Positions 40,369 to 49,590 of a stretch of 64,000 nt of DNA are shown here, one piece after another. The position numbers were made by a program, and so were the translations under genes. This DNA is from Bradyrhizobium sp. AUGA SZCCT0158 (GTDB lineage Bacteria; Pseudomonadota; Alphaproteobacteria; Rhizobiales; Xanthobacteraceae). The stretch spans positions 1 to 64,000 of the forward strand of contig NZ_JAFCME010000020.1 in NCBI RefSeq assembly GCF_018130065.1, given 5' to 3'. The first letter of the stretch is position 1. Each line of letters starts with the position of its first letter. The notes under the pieces are model-generated. The model searched no databases, had not been told where the DNA came from, and worked only from the letters and a program-made list of their open reading frames with translations.

Positions 40369-42624
40369 ATGGGAAAACGAACGTTACCGCCGGAAGAGCC
40401 GGCCGAAATCCATGAAGTCATGCTGCGGGATGCGCTGGAAGAGCGCTATCTCACCTATGCGCTTTCGACCATCATGCATCGCGCGCTGCCGGACGGCCGC
40501 GACGGTCTGAAGCCGGTGCATCGGCGCATCCTTTACGGCATGCGGCTGCTGCGGCTCGACCCCGGCACGGCGTTCAAGAAATCCGCCAAGATCGTCGGCG
40601 ACGTGATGGGCTCGTTCCATCCGCATGGCGACCAGGCGATCTATGACGCCATGGTGCGGCTGGCGCAGGATTTCTCCTCGCGCTACCCGCTGGTCGACGG
40701 CCAGGGCAATTTCGGCAATATCGACGGCGATAATCCGGCAGCCTATCGTTACACCGAAGCGCGCATGACCGCGGTGGCGCAGCTGCTGCTGGAGGGCATT
40801 GACGAGGACGGCGTCGAGTTCCGTCCCAATTACGACGGCCAGACCAAAGAGCCGGTGGTGATGCCGGGCGGCTTCCCGAACCTGCTCGCCAACGGCTCTC
40901 AGGGCATCGCGGTCGGCATGGCCACCTCGATTCCGCCGCACAACGCCGCCGAGCTGTGCGACGCGGCGCTGCATCTGATCGACAAGCCGGATGCCAAATC
41001 GAAGTCGCTGCTGAAATGGGTCAAGGGGCCGGATTTCCCGACCGGCGGCATCGTCGTCGATTCCAAGGAAGCGATCGCCGAAGCCTATATGACCGGGCGC
41101 GGCTCGTTCCGCACCCGCGCGCGATGGACCCAGGAAGAGGGCGCGCGCGGCACCTGGGTCGTTGTGATCACCGAGATCCCGTGGCTGGTGCAGAAATCCC
41201 GCCTGGTGGAGAAGATCGCCGAACTGCTCAACGAGAAGAAGCTGCCGCTGGTCGGCGACGTCAGGGACGAGTCCGCCGAAGACGTCCGGCTCGTGATCGA
41301 GCCGAAATCTCGCGCCGTTGATCCCGCGCTGATGATGGAATCGCTGTTCCGGCTGACCGAGCTCGAAAGCAAGATTTCGCTGAACCTCAACGTGCTGATC
41401 AAGGGCAAGATCCCGAAAGTGGTTGGCCTTGCGGAATGCCTGCGCGAATGGCTCGACCATCTGCGCGACGTGCTGCTGCGCCGTTCGAATTACCGCAAGA
41501 CCCAGATTGAGAACCGGCTGGAAGTGCTCGGCGGCTACCTGATCGCCTATCTGAACATCGACAAGGTGATCAAGATCATCCGCACCGAGGATGAACCGAA
41601 GCCGGAGTTGATGAAGGCCTTCAAGCTGACCGAGGTCCAGGCCGACGCCATCCTCGACATGCGGCTGCGCCGTTTGCGCAAGCTCGAGGAATTCGAGATC
41701 CGCACCGAGGACAAGAACCTTCGGGCCGAATTGAAGGGCATCAAGTCGCTGCTCGGCTCCGAGGTCGAGCAATGGTCCAAGGTCGGCGACCAGGTGCGCA
41801 AGGTCCGCGACATGTTTGGTCCGAAGACCCCGCTTGGCAAGCGCCGCACCACCTTCGCGGATGCGCCCGAACACGATCTCGCCGCGATCGAGGAGGCCTT
41901 TGTCGAGCGCGAGCCGTGCACGGTGGTGATCTCCGAAAAGGGCTGGGTGCGCACGCTCAAGGGCCATGTCGAGGATATTTCCGGGCTCGCCTTCAAGACC
42001 GACGACAAGCTCGACCACGCATTCTTTGCCGAGACCACCTCGAAGCTCTTGGTGTTCGCGACCAACGGAAAATTCTATTCGCTCGACGTCGCCAAGCTGC
42101 CGGGCGGCCGCGGCCATGGCGAGGCGATCCGCATGTTCATCGACATGGAGCCGGAAACCGCGATCGTGTCGCTGTTCGTCAACAAGGGCGGCCGCAAATT
42201 CCTGATCGCAAGCCTCGAAGGGCAGGGCTTTATCGTCAACGAGGACGATTGCGTCGGCAATACCCGCAAGGGCAAGCAGGTGCTCAACGTCGAAATGCCG
42301 AACGAGGCCTGCGCGATCACGACCGTGGCCGGCGACACCGTCGCCGTGATCGGCACCAACCACAAGATGGTGCTGTTCCCGCTCGACCAGGTGCCGGAGA
42401 TGGCGCGCGGCCGCGGCGTACGGCTGCAGAAATACACCAGCGCCAAACTCTCCGACGTCGCGGTATTCGAGTCCAAGGCGGGGCTGAACTGGAAAGATTC
42501 CGCCGGCCGCGACCAAAGCATGAGCTGGAAAGAACTGGCCGATTGGCGCGGCAACCGCGCCGACGCTGGCCGCCTTGCGCACGGCCTGCCGAAGTCGAAC
42601 AAGTTCCTGCGGGGCGTGGAGTAG
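40369..42624 (+). CDS. parC: DNA topoisomerase IV subunit A
   Basis: ParC is the breakage-reunion subunit that unlinks replicated chromosomes. The 751-residue protein has ERYLTYALSTIMHRALPDGR, GDVMGSFHPHGDQAIYDAMV (quinolone-resistance region), the active-site Tyr in AAYRYTEARMTAVAQLLLEG, a long helical coil, and a C-terminal beta-pinwheel (about 500-740) with shorter repeats than GyrA. The partner parE is not in the window. Confidence 0.95.
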   Translation: MGKRTLPPEEPAEIHEVMLRDALEERYLTYALSTIMHRALPDGRDGLKPVHRRILYGMRLLRLDPGTAFKKSAKIVGDVMGSFHPHGDQAIYDAMVRLAQDFSSRYPLVDGQGNFGNIDGDNPAAYRYTEARMTAVAQLLLEGIDEDGVEFRPNYDGQTKEPVVMPGGFPNLLANGSQGIAVGMATSIPPHNAAELCDAALHLIDKPDAKSKSLLKWVKGPDFPTGGIVVDSKEAIAEAYMTGRGSFRTRARWTQEEGARGTWVVVITEIPWLVQKSRLVEKIAELLNEKKLPLVGDVRDESAEDVRLVIEPKSRAVDPALMMESLFRLTELESKISLNLNVLIKGKIPKVVGLAECLREWLDHLRDVLLRRSNYRKTQIENRLEVLGGYLIAYLNIDKVIKIIRTEDEPKPELMKAFKLTEVQADAILDMRLRRLRKLEEFEIRTEDKNLRAELKGIKSLLGSEVEQWSKVGDQVRKVRDMFGPKTPLGKRRTTFADAPEHDLAAIEEAFVEREPCTVVISEKGWVRTLKGHVEDISGLAFKTDDKLDHAFFAETTSKLLVFATNGKFYSLDVAKLPGGRGHGEAIRMFIDMEPETAIVSLFVNKGGRKFLIASLEGQGFIVNEDDCVGNTRKGKQVLNVEMPNEACAITTVAGDTVAVIGTNHKMVLFPLDQVPEMARGRGVRLQKYTSAKLSDVAVFESKAGLNWKDSAGRDQSMSWKELADWRGNRADAGRLAHGLPKSNKFLRGVE

Positions 42625-42634
42625 GTTTCTGCGG

Positions 42635-42680
42635 CGTCGTCCCGGCCTAGTGCGCAATTGCGCACTAGGCCGGGACGACG
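42635..42680. repeat. Perfect 46-bp palindrome, minimal repeat element
   Basis: CGTCGTCCCGGCCTAGTGCG followed by CAATTG and its exact reverse complement makes a 23+23 palindrome ten bases after the parC stop. It contains both hallmarks of the local repeat family, the CGTCGTCCCGGC ends and the TGCGCAATTGCGCA centre, without insert. It could also end parC transcription. Confidence 0.85.
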
Positions 42681-42730
42681 ATCAATTGCTGTGATAGTAT
42701 TCGGATTTCCGTGCGCTATATATCCGCGCC

Positions 42731-43681
42731 ATGGCGCAGGCTCACCACCACCACCACCACCACCACCACGACGACTCCCACGCACATGACCACGCCGGGC
42801 ACAGCCATGCGCCCGACAGTTTCGGATGGGCATTTGCCATCGGCGCATCGCTCAATGCGGCGTTTGTCGCCGCCGAGCTGATCTTCGGCTATGCCGCCAA
42901 TTCGCTGGCGCTGATTTCGGACGCCGTTCACAATCTATCCGACGTGATCGCGCTGCTGCTGGCCTGGGGCGGGGCGTGGCTCGCGCAGAAGCAACCGACC
43001 CAGCGGCATACCTATGGCTACCGGCGGGCCTCGATCCTCGCGGCGCTGTTCAATGCCGGCCTTCTGCTGGTCGCGGTCGGCGGCATCATCGTCGAGGCGA
43101 TCAATCGCCTCTCGGCCCCCGCGCCGGTGGCCGGCTGGACCGTCGTGGCGGTCGCGGCACTCGGCATCGCCATCAATGGCGGCACGGCTTTGTTGTTCAT
43201 CCGCGGCCGCCATGGCGACCTCAATGTTCGCGGCGCCTATCTGCACATGGCCGCCGATGCTGGCGTGTCATTTGGCGTGGTGATCGCGGCCCTGGTGATC
43301 ATGTTCACGGGATGGCTGTGGGTCGATCCCGCGATCAGCCTCGTCATCGCCGCCGTGGTGCTCGTGAGCGGGTGGGGCCTGGCGCGCGACAGCGTCAATC
43401 TCGCCCTCGACGGCGTGCCGCGCGGCATCGAGCTGGCAAAGGTCAGGGACTATCTCGGTACCCTCGATGGCGTCTCGGAAGTGCATGACCTCCACGTCTG
43501 GGCCATGAGCACCAACGAGACCGCGCTGACGGCGCATCTGGTGCGGCCTGACGGCAGCGACGACGCCTTCCTGCATCGGGTTAGCGAAGAGCTGTTGCAC
43601 CGGTTCAACATTCACCACGCCACGCTGCAGATCGAGTCCAGCGGCGCGGTCTGCAAGCTGGCGCCGGCGGAGAAAGTGTAG
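42731..43681 (+). CDS. Cation diffusion facilitator, CzcD/ZitB-like zinc transporter
   Basis: This proton-coupled exporter of Zn2+ and similar ions sits in the inner membrane. The 316-residue protein begins with an exceptional His run (nine His in MAQAHHHHHHHHHDDSHAHD), a cytoplasmic metal sensor. Six membrane helices follow, with the HxxxD-type metal site in NSLALISDAVHNLSDVIALL and MAADAGVSFGVVIAALVIMF, then a cytoplasmic domain (VRDYLGTLDGVSEVHDLHVW). It converges on chrA, 16 bases apart. Confidence 0.93.
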   Translation: MAQAHHHHHHHHHDDSHAHDHAGHSHAPDSFGWAFAIGASLNAAFVAAELIFGYAANSLALISDAVHNLSDVIALLLAWGGAWLAQKQPTQRHTYGYRRASILAALFNAGLLLVAVGGIIVEAINRLSAPAPVAGWTVVAVAALGIAINGGTALLFIRGRHGDLNVRGAYLHMAADAGVSFGVVIAALVIMFTGWLWVDPAISLVIAAVVLVSGWGLARDSVNLALDGVPRGIELAKVRDYLGTLDGVSEVHDLHVWAMSTNETALTAHLVRPDGSDDAFLHRVSEELLHRFNIHHATLQIESSGAVCKLAPAEKV

Positions 43682-43697
43682 GCGGCAGCGCCGCCGC

Positions 43698-45101
43698 TCA
43701 AATCATCCCCGTCAGCCGCAGCGCCACGCCGGCCGCGCAGGACCCCGCCAGCACCCAGAGCATGCCGATATTGAGGCGGAAGATTGCGGTGGCGGCGGCC
43801 GCCGCCAATACGAACGCGGCGATATCGATGCTCGACAGCACGGGCATGTCGAACGACAGCCCGAACGATCGAACCGGCGTCGTCTGCCGGAACAGCGTAT
43901 GCAACGCGAACCAGATCGAGAGGTTGAGGATCACGCCGACCACGGCGGCGGTGATTGCGGTTAGCGCGCCCGCTAGCCCCTTGTTGCCGCGCAGGGTCTC
44001 GATGAACGGCGCGCCGAGGAATATCCAGAGGAAGCAGGGCGTGAAGGTGACCCAGGTTGCCAGCAATCCGCCGAGCGTTGCCGCCATCATCGGCGACAGC
44101 GTGCCGGGATCGCGAAAGGCGGCCATGAAGCCGACGAACTGCAGCACCATGATCAGCGGGCCCGGCGTGGTCTCGGCCATGCCGAGACCGTCCAGCATCT
44201 CGCGCGGCTGCAGCCAGTGATAATGCTCGACTGCCTGCTGGGCGACATAGGCGAGCACGGCATAGGCGCCGCCGAACGTCACCATCGCCATCTTCGAGAA
44301 AAACAACGCGATCTGGCTGAACACATTGTCCTGGCCGAACGCGATCAGCAGCGCGGCCACCGGCACCAGCCATAGCAGCAACCAGACCGAACTGACTTTC
44401 AGCGCCTTGGCGACACTCGGGCGGACATGCTCAGGCAACTCCTCGCCGAGCAGGCTGTCGACAACGGCTGTCTTCTTGCCGCCGCCGCCATGTTCGACCG
44501 CGGCGAATTCCGACCGGCCGCTGCGGGCGCCGAGATAGCCGATCACCCCGGCGGCGATGATGATGATCGGGAAGGGGATGTTGAAGAAGAAGATCGCGAC
44601 AAAGGCGATGCCGGCGAGCGCGATCATGACCCTGTTGCGCAACGCGCGTTTGCCGACCCGAACTACCGCCTGCACGACGATGGCGAGCACCGCCGCTTTC
44701 AGCCCGAAGAACACCGCCTCGACGAAGCCGACATTGCCGTAGGCCGCGTAGATATAGCTCAGCCCCATGATGGCGATGACGCCCGGCAGGATGAACAGGC
44801 CGCCGGCCATGATGCCGCCGGCGGTCCGGTGCAGCAGCCAGCCGATATAGGTGGCGAGCTGCTGCGCCTCCGGCCCCGGCAGCAGCATGCAGTAATTCAG
44901 CGCATGCAAAAACCGGCTCTCCGAAATCCAGTTCTTTTCCTCAACCAGAATGCGGTGCATCACCGCGATCTGGCCGGCGGGCCCGCCGAAACTCAAGCAC
45001 GCCACCCGCAGCCAGACCCGGAATGCTTCGCCGAAGCTGATGCCGTGTGCGTATTCGCGGTTGGCACCGGCTTCGGCTGGTTTGTTGATGGTCGCGTCCA
45101 T
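43698..45101 (-). CDS. chrA: Chromate transporter ChrA, long-chain (two-domain)
   Basis: ChrA expels chromate from the cytoplasm. I start at ATG 45101, which overlaps the upstream stop (TAATG). The product is 467 residues with two homologous CHR halves. The first has VWLRVACLSFGGPAGQIAVM and LLPGPEAQQLATYIGWLLHR; the second has FFSKMAMVTFGGAYAVLAYV and TPGPLIMVLQFVGFMAAF. About ten membrane helices are present. With the upstream rhodanese-ChrB protein it forms a chromate-resistance pair. Confidence 0.92.
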   Translation of the reverse strand: MDATINKPAEAGANREYAHGISFGEAFRVWLRVACLSFGGPAGQIAVMHRILVEEKNWISESRFLHALNYCMLLPGPEAQQLATYIGWLLHRTAGGIMAGGLFILPGVIAIMGLSYIYAAYGNVGFVEAVFFGLKAAVLAIVVQAVVRVGKRALRNRVMIALAGIAFVAIFFFNIPFPIIIIAAGVIGYLGARSGRSEFAAVEHGGGGKKTAVVDSLLGEELPEHVRPSVAKALKVSSVWLLLWLVPVAALLIAFGQDNVFSQIALFFSKMAMVTFGGAYAVLAYVAQQAVEHYHWLQPREMLDGLGMAETTPGPLIMVLQFVGFMAAFRDPGTLSPMMAATLGGLLATWVTFTPCFLWIFLGAPFIETLRGNKGLAGALTAITAAVVGVILNLSIWFALHTLFRQTTPVRSFGLSFDMPVLSSIDIAAFVLAAAAATAIFRLNIGMLWVLAGSCAAGVALRLTGMI

Positions 45102-45919
45102 TACGGCTTCGCCTTGTTGGTCGGCCAGTTGTGGGTTTCGCCGGTCGCATCGCGGCACCAGCGATAGAAGGCATCATACAGCAATATGCCTGCCTCCAGC
45201 TGTTCGAGATCGTCGTCGAACATTCGCGACAGGCCGAGCGAGGCGGCCAGCAGCCCGGGTGCTTCCGGCGAAAGGTCGAGCCGTCCGGTATCGGCGGCGC
45301 GGACCATGGTTGCCAGCCGCAGCAACGCCGGCGTCGCCAGGCCAAATTCCTCGACCATCACATCGAAGGTGCAGAGTTCACCGCGGTGGCTCCAGAACAC
45401 GTTCTCGACGTCGAACGGCGCTGCGTTAAAGCGCTCGCCGACCGCGAGGACTTCGGACGGTGCGACGAACAGGAACACCGCGTTTGGATCGACAAATCTG
45501 CGAACTAGCCAGGGGCAGGCGATGCGGTCGATCTTCGGCCGCGCCCGGGTGACCCAGACGGTGCGGCCTCGCGCATCGCGCGCGGGCAGCTTTGCGGCCG
45601 GCACCAGCGGCAGCTTGGCGGCCTTCCAGCCCTCAAAGCCGCCTTCGAGCGTTTCGGCCGACACGTCGAGATGCCGCAGCCAGGCGGCGGCGCCTTGCGC
45701 GAGTTTTTGGCCGCGCAGGCAAGCCACGATGGCGGGACGGCCGGAGAACTCCTCGCCCCAACTGGCGGCGTCTTGATGGCTGCGCCTGACGGCGCCGGGA
45801 ATTAGCCGGGGGTCGGCGGCAAAGTCCTCGTCGGTACGGACGTCGATCAGGACAGGCATGTTTGCCGTGCCGATCAACCGTGCAAGCTTATCTGGAGATA
45901 TCGTGGTGTAGGATGACAT
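45101..45919 (-). CDS. Chromate resistance protein: rhodanese domain fused to ChrB C-terminal domain
   Basis: The 272-residue protein has an N-terminal rhodanese-like domain (about 10-110: LIDVRTDEDFAADPRLIPGA, ACLRGQKLAQGAAAWL with the catalytic-loop Cys, GGFEGWKAAKLPLV), then the ChrB C-terminal domain (about 120-265: TVWVTRARPKIDRIACPWLV, RRFVDPNAVFLFV, LCTFDVMVEEF). The N-terminal DNA-binding half of regulator ChrB is absent, so it is unlikely to be a repressor. It lies just upstream of, and coupled to, chrA. Confidence 0.88.
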   Translation of the reverse strand: MSSYTTISPDKLARLIGTANMPVLIDVRTDEDFAADPRLIPGAVRRSHQDAASWGEEFSGRPAIVACLRGQKLAQGAAAWLRHLDVSAETLEGGFEGWKAAKLPLVPAAKLPARDARGRTVWVTRARPKIDRIACPWLVRRFVDPNAVFLFVAPSEVLAVGERFNAAPFDVENVFWSHRGELCTFDVMVEEFGLATPALLRLATMVRAADTGRLDLSPEAPGLLAASLGLSRMFDDDLEQLEAGILLYDAFYRWCRDATGETHNWPTNKAKP

Positions 45920-46169
45920 GGTTGCGCCCTCGTTATGAGAAAACGGGCGCGATACTTGGGCATGTCGCCTCGTGGGGAGATCGCAGAGTCCCCATGGGCC
46001 GAATTAAGCGCTTGCCGGTTCCGCTGTCAACCTTGCAACCTTGCGCCGGTGCAGATTCCGACCTAGCCTGTTTCACATCGGGGACAAAGCAGGCTCCCCG
46101 TCAGACGGTCCGCCGTCCAAGCTCTGCGCACCGCTCGACGTGTCGAGTTGCGCATGAAAGCATGGATCG

Positions 46170-47396
46170 ATGGCCAGCATCCCCTCGGAATCGAACGTCT
46201 CGTCGGCAAATTCGCTGATCACCCTGCTCTATCTCGCGCGGGGCTTGCGCGGATTCGGCGACGGTTTTGCGATCATCATCCTGCCGGCCTACATGACGCT
46301 GCTGGGTTATGATGCCATCGCGGTCGGCATCGTCGCCACAGCCGCGCTGCTCGGAACCGCGCTGCTGACCTTGATCGTCGGCTGGATCGCGCCCCGGCAT
46401 GATCTGCGTCCGCTACTGATGTTCGGCGCCGGCCTGATGGCGGCCACCGGGATTGCGTTCCCGGGCGTCGAGCATTTCGTCCTGATCGTGCTGGTCGCCT
46501 TTATCGGCACCATCAATCCGTCCGGCGGCGATCTCGGCGTGCTGGTGCCGCTCGAACATACGGTGCTGGCGCACAGCACGACCGACGAGCGCCGCACGCA
46601 GGTCTTTGCCCGCTACAGCCTGATCGGGGCGCTCGCCACCGCGGCGGGATCGCTGGCGGCGTCGTTGCCCGATTTTCTCGTCGCCGGCGGCAGCACCCAG
46701 CTCGGCGCGTTCCGCCTGATGTTCTATGGCTACGCCGCGCTCGGTATTCTCTGCGCCGCGCTCTATCGTCGTGTCCCGCACACGCGCGGCGAGGAGAGGG
46801 CGCCGCAGACGCCGCTCGGGCCCTCGCGCGGCACCGTCTACAAGCTCGCCGCGCTGTTCAGCATCGATGCGTTCGCGGGCGGTTTCGTCGCGCAGTCGTT
46901 GCTGGTGCTGTGGCTGTTCGAGCGCTTCGATCTTTCACTGTCCGCGGCGGGATTGTTCTTCTTCTGGTCGAGCACGCTGAGCGCCTTCTCCTATCCGGTC
47001 GCCGCCTGGCTCGCCCGGCGCATCGGCCTCGTCAACACCATGGTGTTTACGCACATCCCCTCCAGCGTGTTCCTGATCCTGGCGGCGTTCTCGCCGAACC
47101 TTTACCTGGCGCTGGGGCTACTGTTGCTGCGCTCGGCTTTGTCGCAAATGGACGTACCGACCCGCACCTCCTATGTGATGGCCGTCGTGACACCTGCAGA
47201 GCGGCCCGCCGCCGCCAGCGTCACCGCGGTGCCGCGCAGCCTTGCGTCCGCCATCAGTCCGGCGATCTCAGGCGCGCTGCTGATGACGGCATTCTCCGGC
47301 CTGCCGCTGGTGGTCTGCGGCGCGCTGAAGATCGGTTACGACCTCGCGCTGCTGTTCTCGTTCCGCCACATCAAGCCGCCGGAGGAGTCGTCCTGA
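46170..47396 (+). CDS. MFS transporter
   Basis: The 408-residue protein has twelve predicted helices: LITLLYLARGLRGFGDGFAI, IAVGIVATAALLGTALLTLI, and on to LVNTMVFTHIPSSVFLILAA and LASAISPAISGALLMTAFSG. The loop between helices 6 and 7 is short (RRVPHTRGEERAPQTPLGPS). The start ATG is not preceded by a strong ribosome site, and an upstream start is possible. Its position next to a chromate pair may be chance; the substrate is unknown. Confidence 0.8.
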   Translation: MASIPSESNVSSANSLITLLYLARGLRGFGDGFAIIILPAYMTLLGYDAIAVGIVATAALLGTALLTLIVGWIAPRHDLRPLLMFGAGLMAATGIAFPGVEHFVLIVLVAFIGTINPSGGDLGVLVPLEHTVLAHSTTDERRTQVFARYSLIGALATAAGSLAASLPDFLVAGGSTQLGAFRLMFYGYAALGILCAALYRRVPHTRGEERAPQTPLGPSRGTVYKLAALFSIDAFAGGFVAQSLLVLWLFERFDLSLSAAGLFFFWSSTLSAFSYPVAAWLARRIGLVNTMVFTHIPSSVFLILAAFSPNLYLALGLLLLRSALSQMDVPTRTSYVMAVVTPAERPAAASVTAVPRSLASAISPAISGALLMTAFSGLPLVVCGALKIGYDLALLFSFRHIKPPEESS

Positions 47397-47418
47397 TGCG
47401 GCGGGGGAGGTGCACCGA

Positions 47419-47883
47419 TCAGTCTTCGCGCACCGGCAACTGCCGGATCTGGAATCCGGTCTTGTTCTGTTCAAAGCCGACGCCGGAATAGAATTTCAAC
47501 GTCGCCGGGCTTTTCGATCCCGTCAACAGCATGACTTTGTAACACTTGTGTTTCCAGGCCTCGGCGATCGCGTGTTTGAGAACGGCGCCGCCGTGTCCCT
47601 GTTTTCGATGGCTCGCGCCGGTGACCACGTTTTCGATCAGCGCATAGGGCAGGCCGCCGCGGGTCAGGTTTGGTACGACAACGAGGGTGCAGGAAGTGAC
47701 GAGCAGGCCCTGCCGGACGCCGACGAAGACAGCGCTTCCGGGGTAGTTCGATATCTGCCGCCAGACGGATGTCGCATCCTCCAGCGCAAGAGGCGGATCG
47801 GAGGGGTTCAAGTCGCGGTACAATTCCAGCAGCGCCGGAAGATCGGCTTGCTCGACGGCGCGGATAAGCAGATCGCTGGACAT
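47419..47883 (-). CDS. GNAT-family N-acetyltransferase
   Basis: The 154-residue protein starts MSSDLLIRAVEQADLPALLE. The acetyl-CoA loop is HRKQGHGGAVLKHAIAEAWK, after ALIENVVTGAS, and it ends LKFYSGVGFEQNKTGFQIRQ, with the usual Y/G-F tail of GNAT enzymes. The substrate is unknown. It is antiparallel to both neighbours. Confidence 0.88.
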   Translation of the reverse strand: MSSDLLIRAVEQADLPALLELYRDLNPSDPPLALEDATSVWRQISNYPGSAVFVGVRQGLLVTSCTLVVVPNLTRGGLPYALIENVVTGASHRKQGHGGAVLKHAIAEAWKHKCYKVMLLTGSKSPATLKFYSGVGFEQNKTGFQIRQLPVRED

Positions 47884-48121
47884 GGTTCACCTCACGACAT
47901 TCCAATTATTGGGAAGTTTATACACCGTGGAGCTGCGCAAGGCAGGATAGCGCGATGTCACGGACCGACATGCACGGACGCGGCTTGGCTTGCTTTCCTG
48001 CTGACACTTGCCGCCAGATCGCAGAAAGATTCGAAGGAAGAGCATTTTCGACTCGCGCGTTCGATTTACCACGACCATATCTCGCACGCGCGCTGCGCAG
48101 ACGGCGCGACGGGAGGCGGCG

Positions 48122-49006
48122 TTGGGCGAATGGGTCGGGGTTGCAATCGCATTGGTCTCGAGCTCTCTCGGCGGGACCGCGGCGGCGATCACGCGCTATC
48201 TCGCCGGCAATACCGATCCGGTCACGATGGCGATCCTGCGCTGGGGCATCGGCTTTTGCTGCGTGTTGCCGGTCGCGCTGCTCCTGACGGCGCGCTGGCC
48301 GCAGCGCCGGGATTGGCCTGCCGTCGCCGCACTGGGCTTCTGCTTCTTCGGCGTGTTCTTCGTCCTCTACAACATCGCAATGTCCTACACGACCGCAGCG
48401 CGCGCCAGCCTCGCGCTCGCGACGCTGCCGCTGCACACCATGGTGGTCGGCGCGTTGCTCGGCATCGAGCCGCTGACGAAGCGGAAGTCGATCGGTGTGA
48501 GTATCGCCGTTTTCGGCGTCTTTGCGGCCCTGGCATCGGGGCTTTCGAACGCACCGCCGGGCGCGTGGCGCGGCGAACTGATTATGACGGCGGCCGTGCT
48601 GTGCATGGCGTTCTACAACGTCTGGTCCCGTCCGTTCATCCAGCGATCGAGCGCGCTCGGCTTCCTCACCGTCGGCATGGGCACGGGTGCCGCCGCGCTG
48701 ATCCTGGTAGGCTCCCTGACCGGGAGCGTCGCAGTCTTGAGCCAGTTCGGAACGGCGCAATGGATCGCAGGCCTCTATCTCGGGATCGCCGGCGGCGCGC
48801 TGGCGTTCATCCTGTGGGTGCTGGCGCTGGAGCGCGCGTCGCCGACAAGGGTGGCCAACACCATGACCGTTAACCCGCTGGCAGCAGGATTGCTCGCCAC
48901 GCAGCTCGTCGGCGAGCCGATCACGCCGAACCTCGTACTCGGGCTGGTCGCGGTGTTCGCCGGCATCTGGATCGCGACGTCGGCGGTTAAGCCCGAGCGG
49001 CCGTGA
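48122..49006 (+). CDS. DMT-family (EamA) transporter
   Basis: This ten-helix drug/metabolite exporter has two EamA repeats: WVGVAIALVSSSLGGTAAAI, MAILRWGIGFCCVLPVALLL, ASLALATLPLHTMVVGALLG, then LIMTAAVLCMAFYNVWSRPF and LVLGLVAVFAGIWIATSAV. I place the start at TTG 48122. The frame is open back to ATG 48008, but the extra 38 residues are highly charged and precede no transmembrane segment, so they may be untranslated. Substrate unknown. Confidence 0.82.
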   Translation: MGEWVGVAIALVSSSLGGTAAAITRYLAGNTDPVTMAILRWGIGFCCVLPVALLLTARWPQRRDWPAVAALGFCFFGVFFVLYNIAMSYTTAARASLALATLPLHTMVVGALLGIEPLTKRKSIGVSIAVFGVFAALASGLSNAPPGAWRGELIMTAAVLCMAFYNVWSRPFIQRSSALGFLTVGMGTGAAALILVGSLTGSVAVLSQFGTAQWIAGLYLGIAGGALAFILWVLALERASPTRVANTMTVNPLAAGLLATQLVGEPITPNLVLGLVAVFAGIWIATSAVKPERP

Positions 49007-49081
49007 GAAGGGGCTATCACAAGTTGCCCGGCCGGATATCATCCGATACCGCTGTTCCGAACTGGTAAGGAAGCCGCCGCC

Positions 49082-49576
49082 ATGACGATCGAGGTCCGTC
49101 AGATTCGCGAGGAGGACATTGAGAGCTTCCATGCAGCGATCGATGCGGTGGCCCGCGAGCACAGATATCTCGCGCTGCTCGAGGCGCCGCCGATCGAGCG
49201 CGCAACGGCCTTCGTCCGGCGCAACATCGAGAACGGTTATCCGCAGCTCGTCGCCATCACCAACGGGCAGGTGGTTGGTTGGTGCAATATCCCACCGGCG
49301 TCGCGCGAGGTGATGGCGCATGTTGGCGATCTCTTTATGGGACTGCTGCCGAATTGGCGTGGTCAGGGATTGGGCGAGCGCCTGCTGCGGGAATCCCTCG
49401 TGGCCGCGGATGCGTTTGGATACCTGCGTATCGAGCTCGGTGTGTTTGCGGATAATTCGCGCGCCGCGGCGCTCTACCGCAAGGCTGGATTCGTTGAGGA
49501 AGGGCTCAAGCGCCGTGCAATCTTGATCGACAGCGTTTTTCACGACGAGATCATCATGGCGCGGCTCAGGGATTGA
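49082..49576 (+). CDS. GNAT-family N-acetyltransferase
   Basis: The 164-residue protein has MTIEVRQIREEDIESFHAAI, AHVGDLFMGLLPNWRGQGLG with the acetyl-CoA binding R/Q-x-x-G-x-G/A loop, ERLLRESLVAADAFGYLRIE, and NSRAAALYRKAGFVEEGLKR. It resembles RimI/RimJ-like small-molecule or protein acetylases; the substrate is not deducible. It is convergent with a RidA-family gene. Confidence 0.9.
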   Translation: MTIEVRQIREEDIESFHAAIDAVAREHRYLALLEAPPIERATAFVRRNIENGYPQLVAITNGQVVGWCNIPPASREVMAHVGDLFMGLLPNWRGQGLGERLLRESLVAADAFGYLRIELGVFADNSRAAALYRKAGFVEEGLKRRAILIDSVFHDEIIMARLRD

Positions 49577-49590
49577 GGCGTCGGCACCGC

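Noticed and set aside
40384..42657. 757-codon open frame on the minus strand opposite parC
   Set aside because: It is the antisense shadow of parC in GC-rich DNA. Its translation has no domain, and parC is an unmistakable essential gene.
46014..46168. Riboswitch upstream of the MFS gene at 46170
   Set aside because: Several GC-rich hairpins can be drawn, but none matches a known riboswitch core; insufficient evidence.
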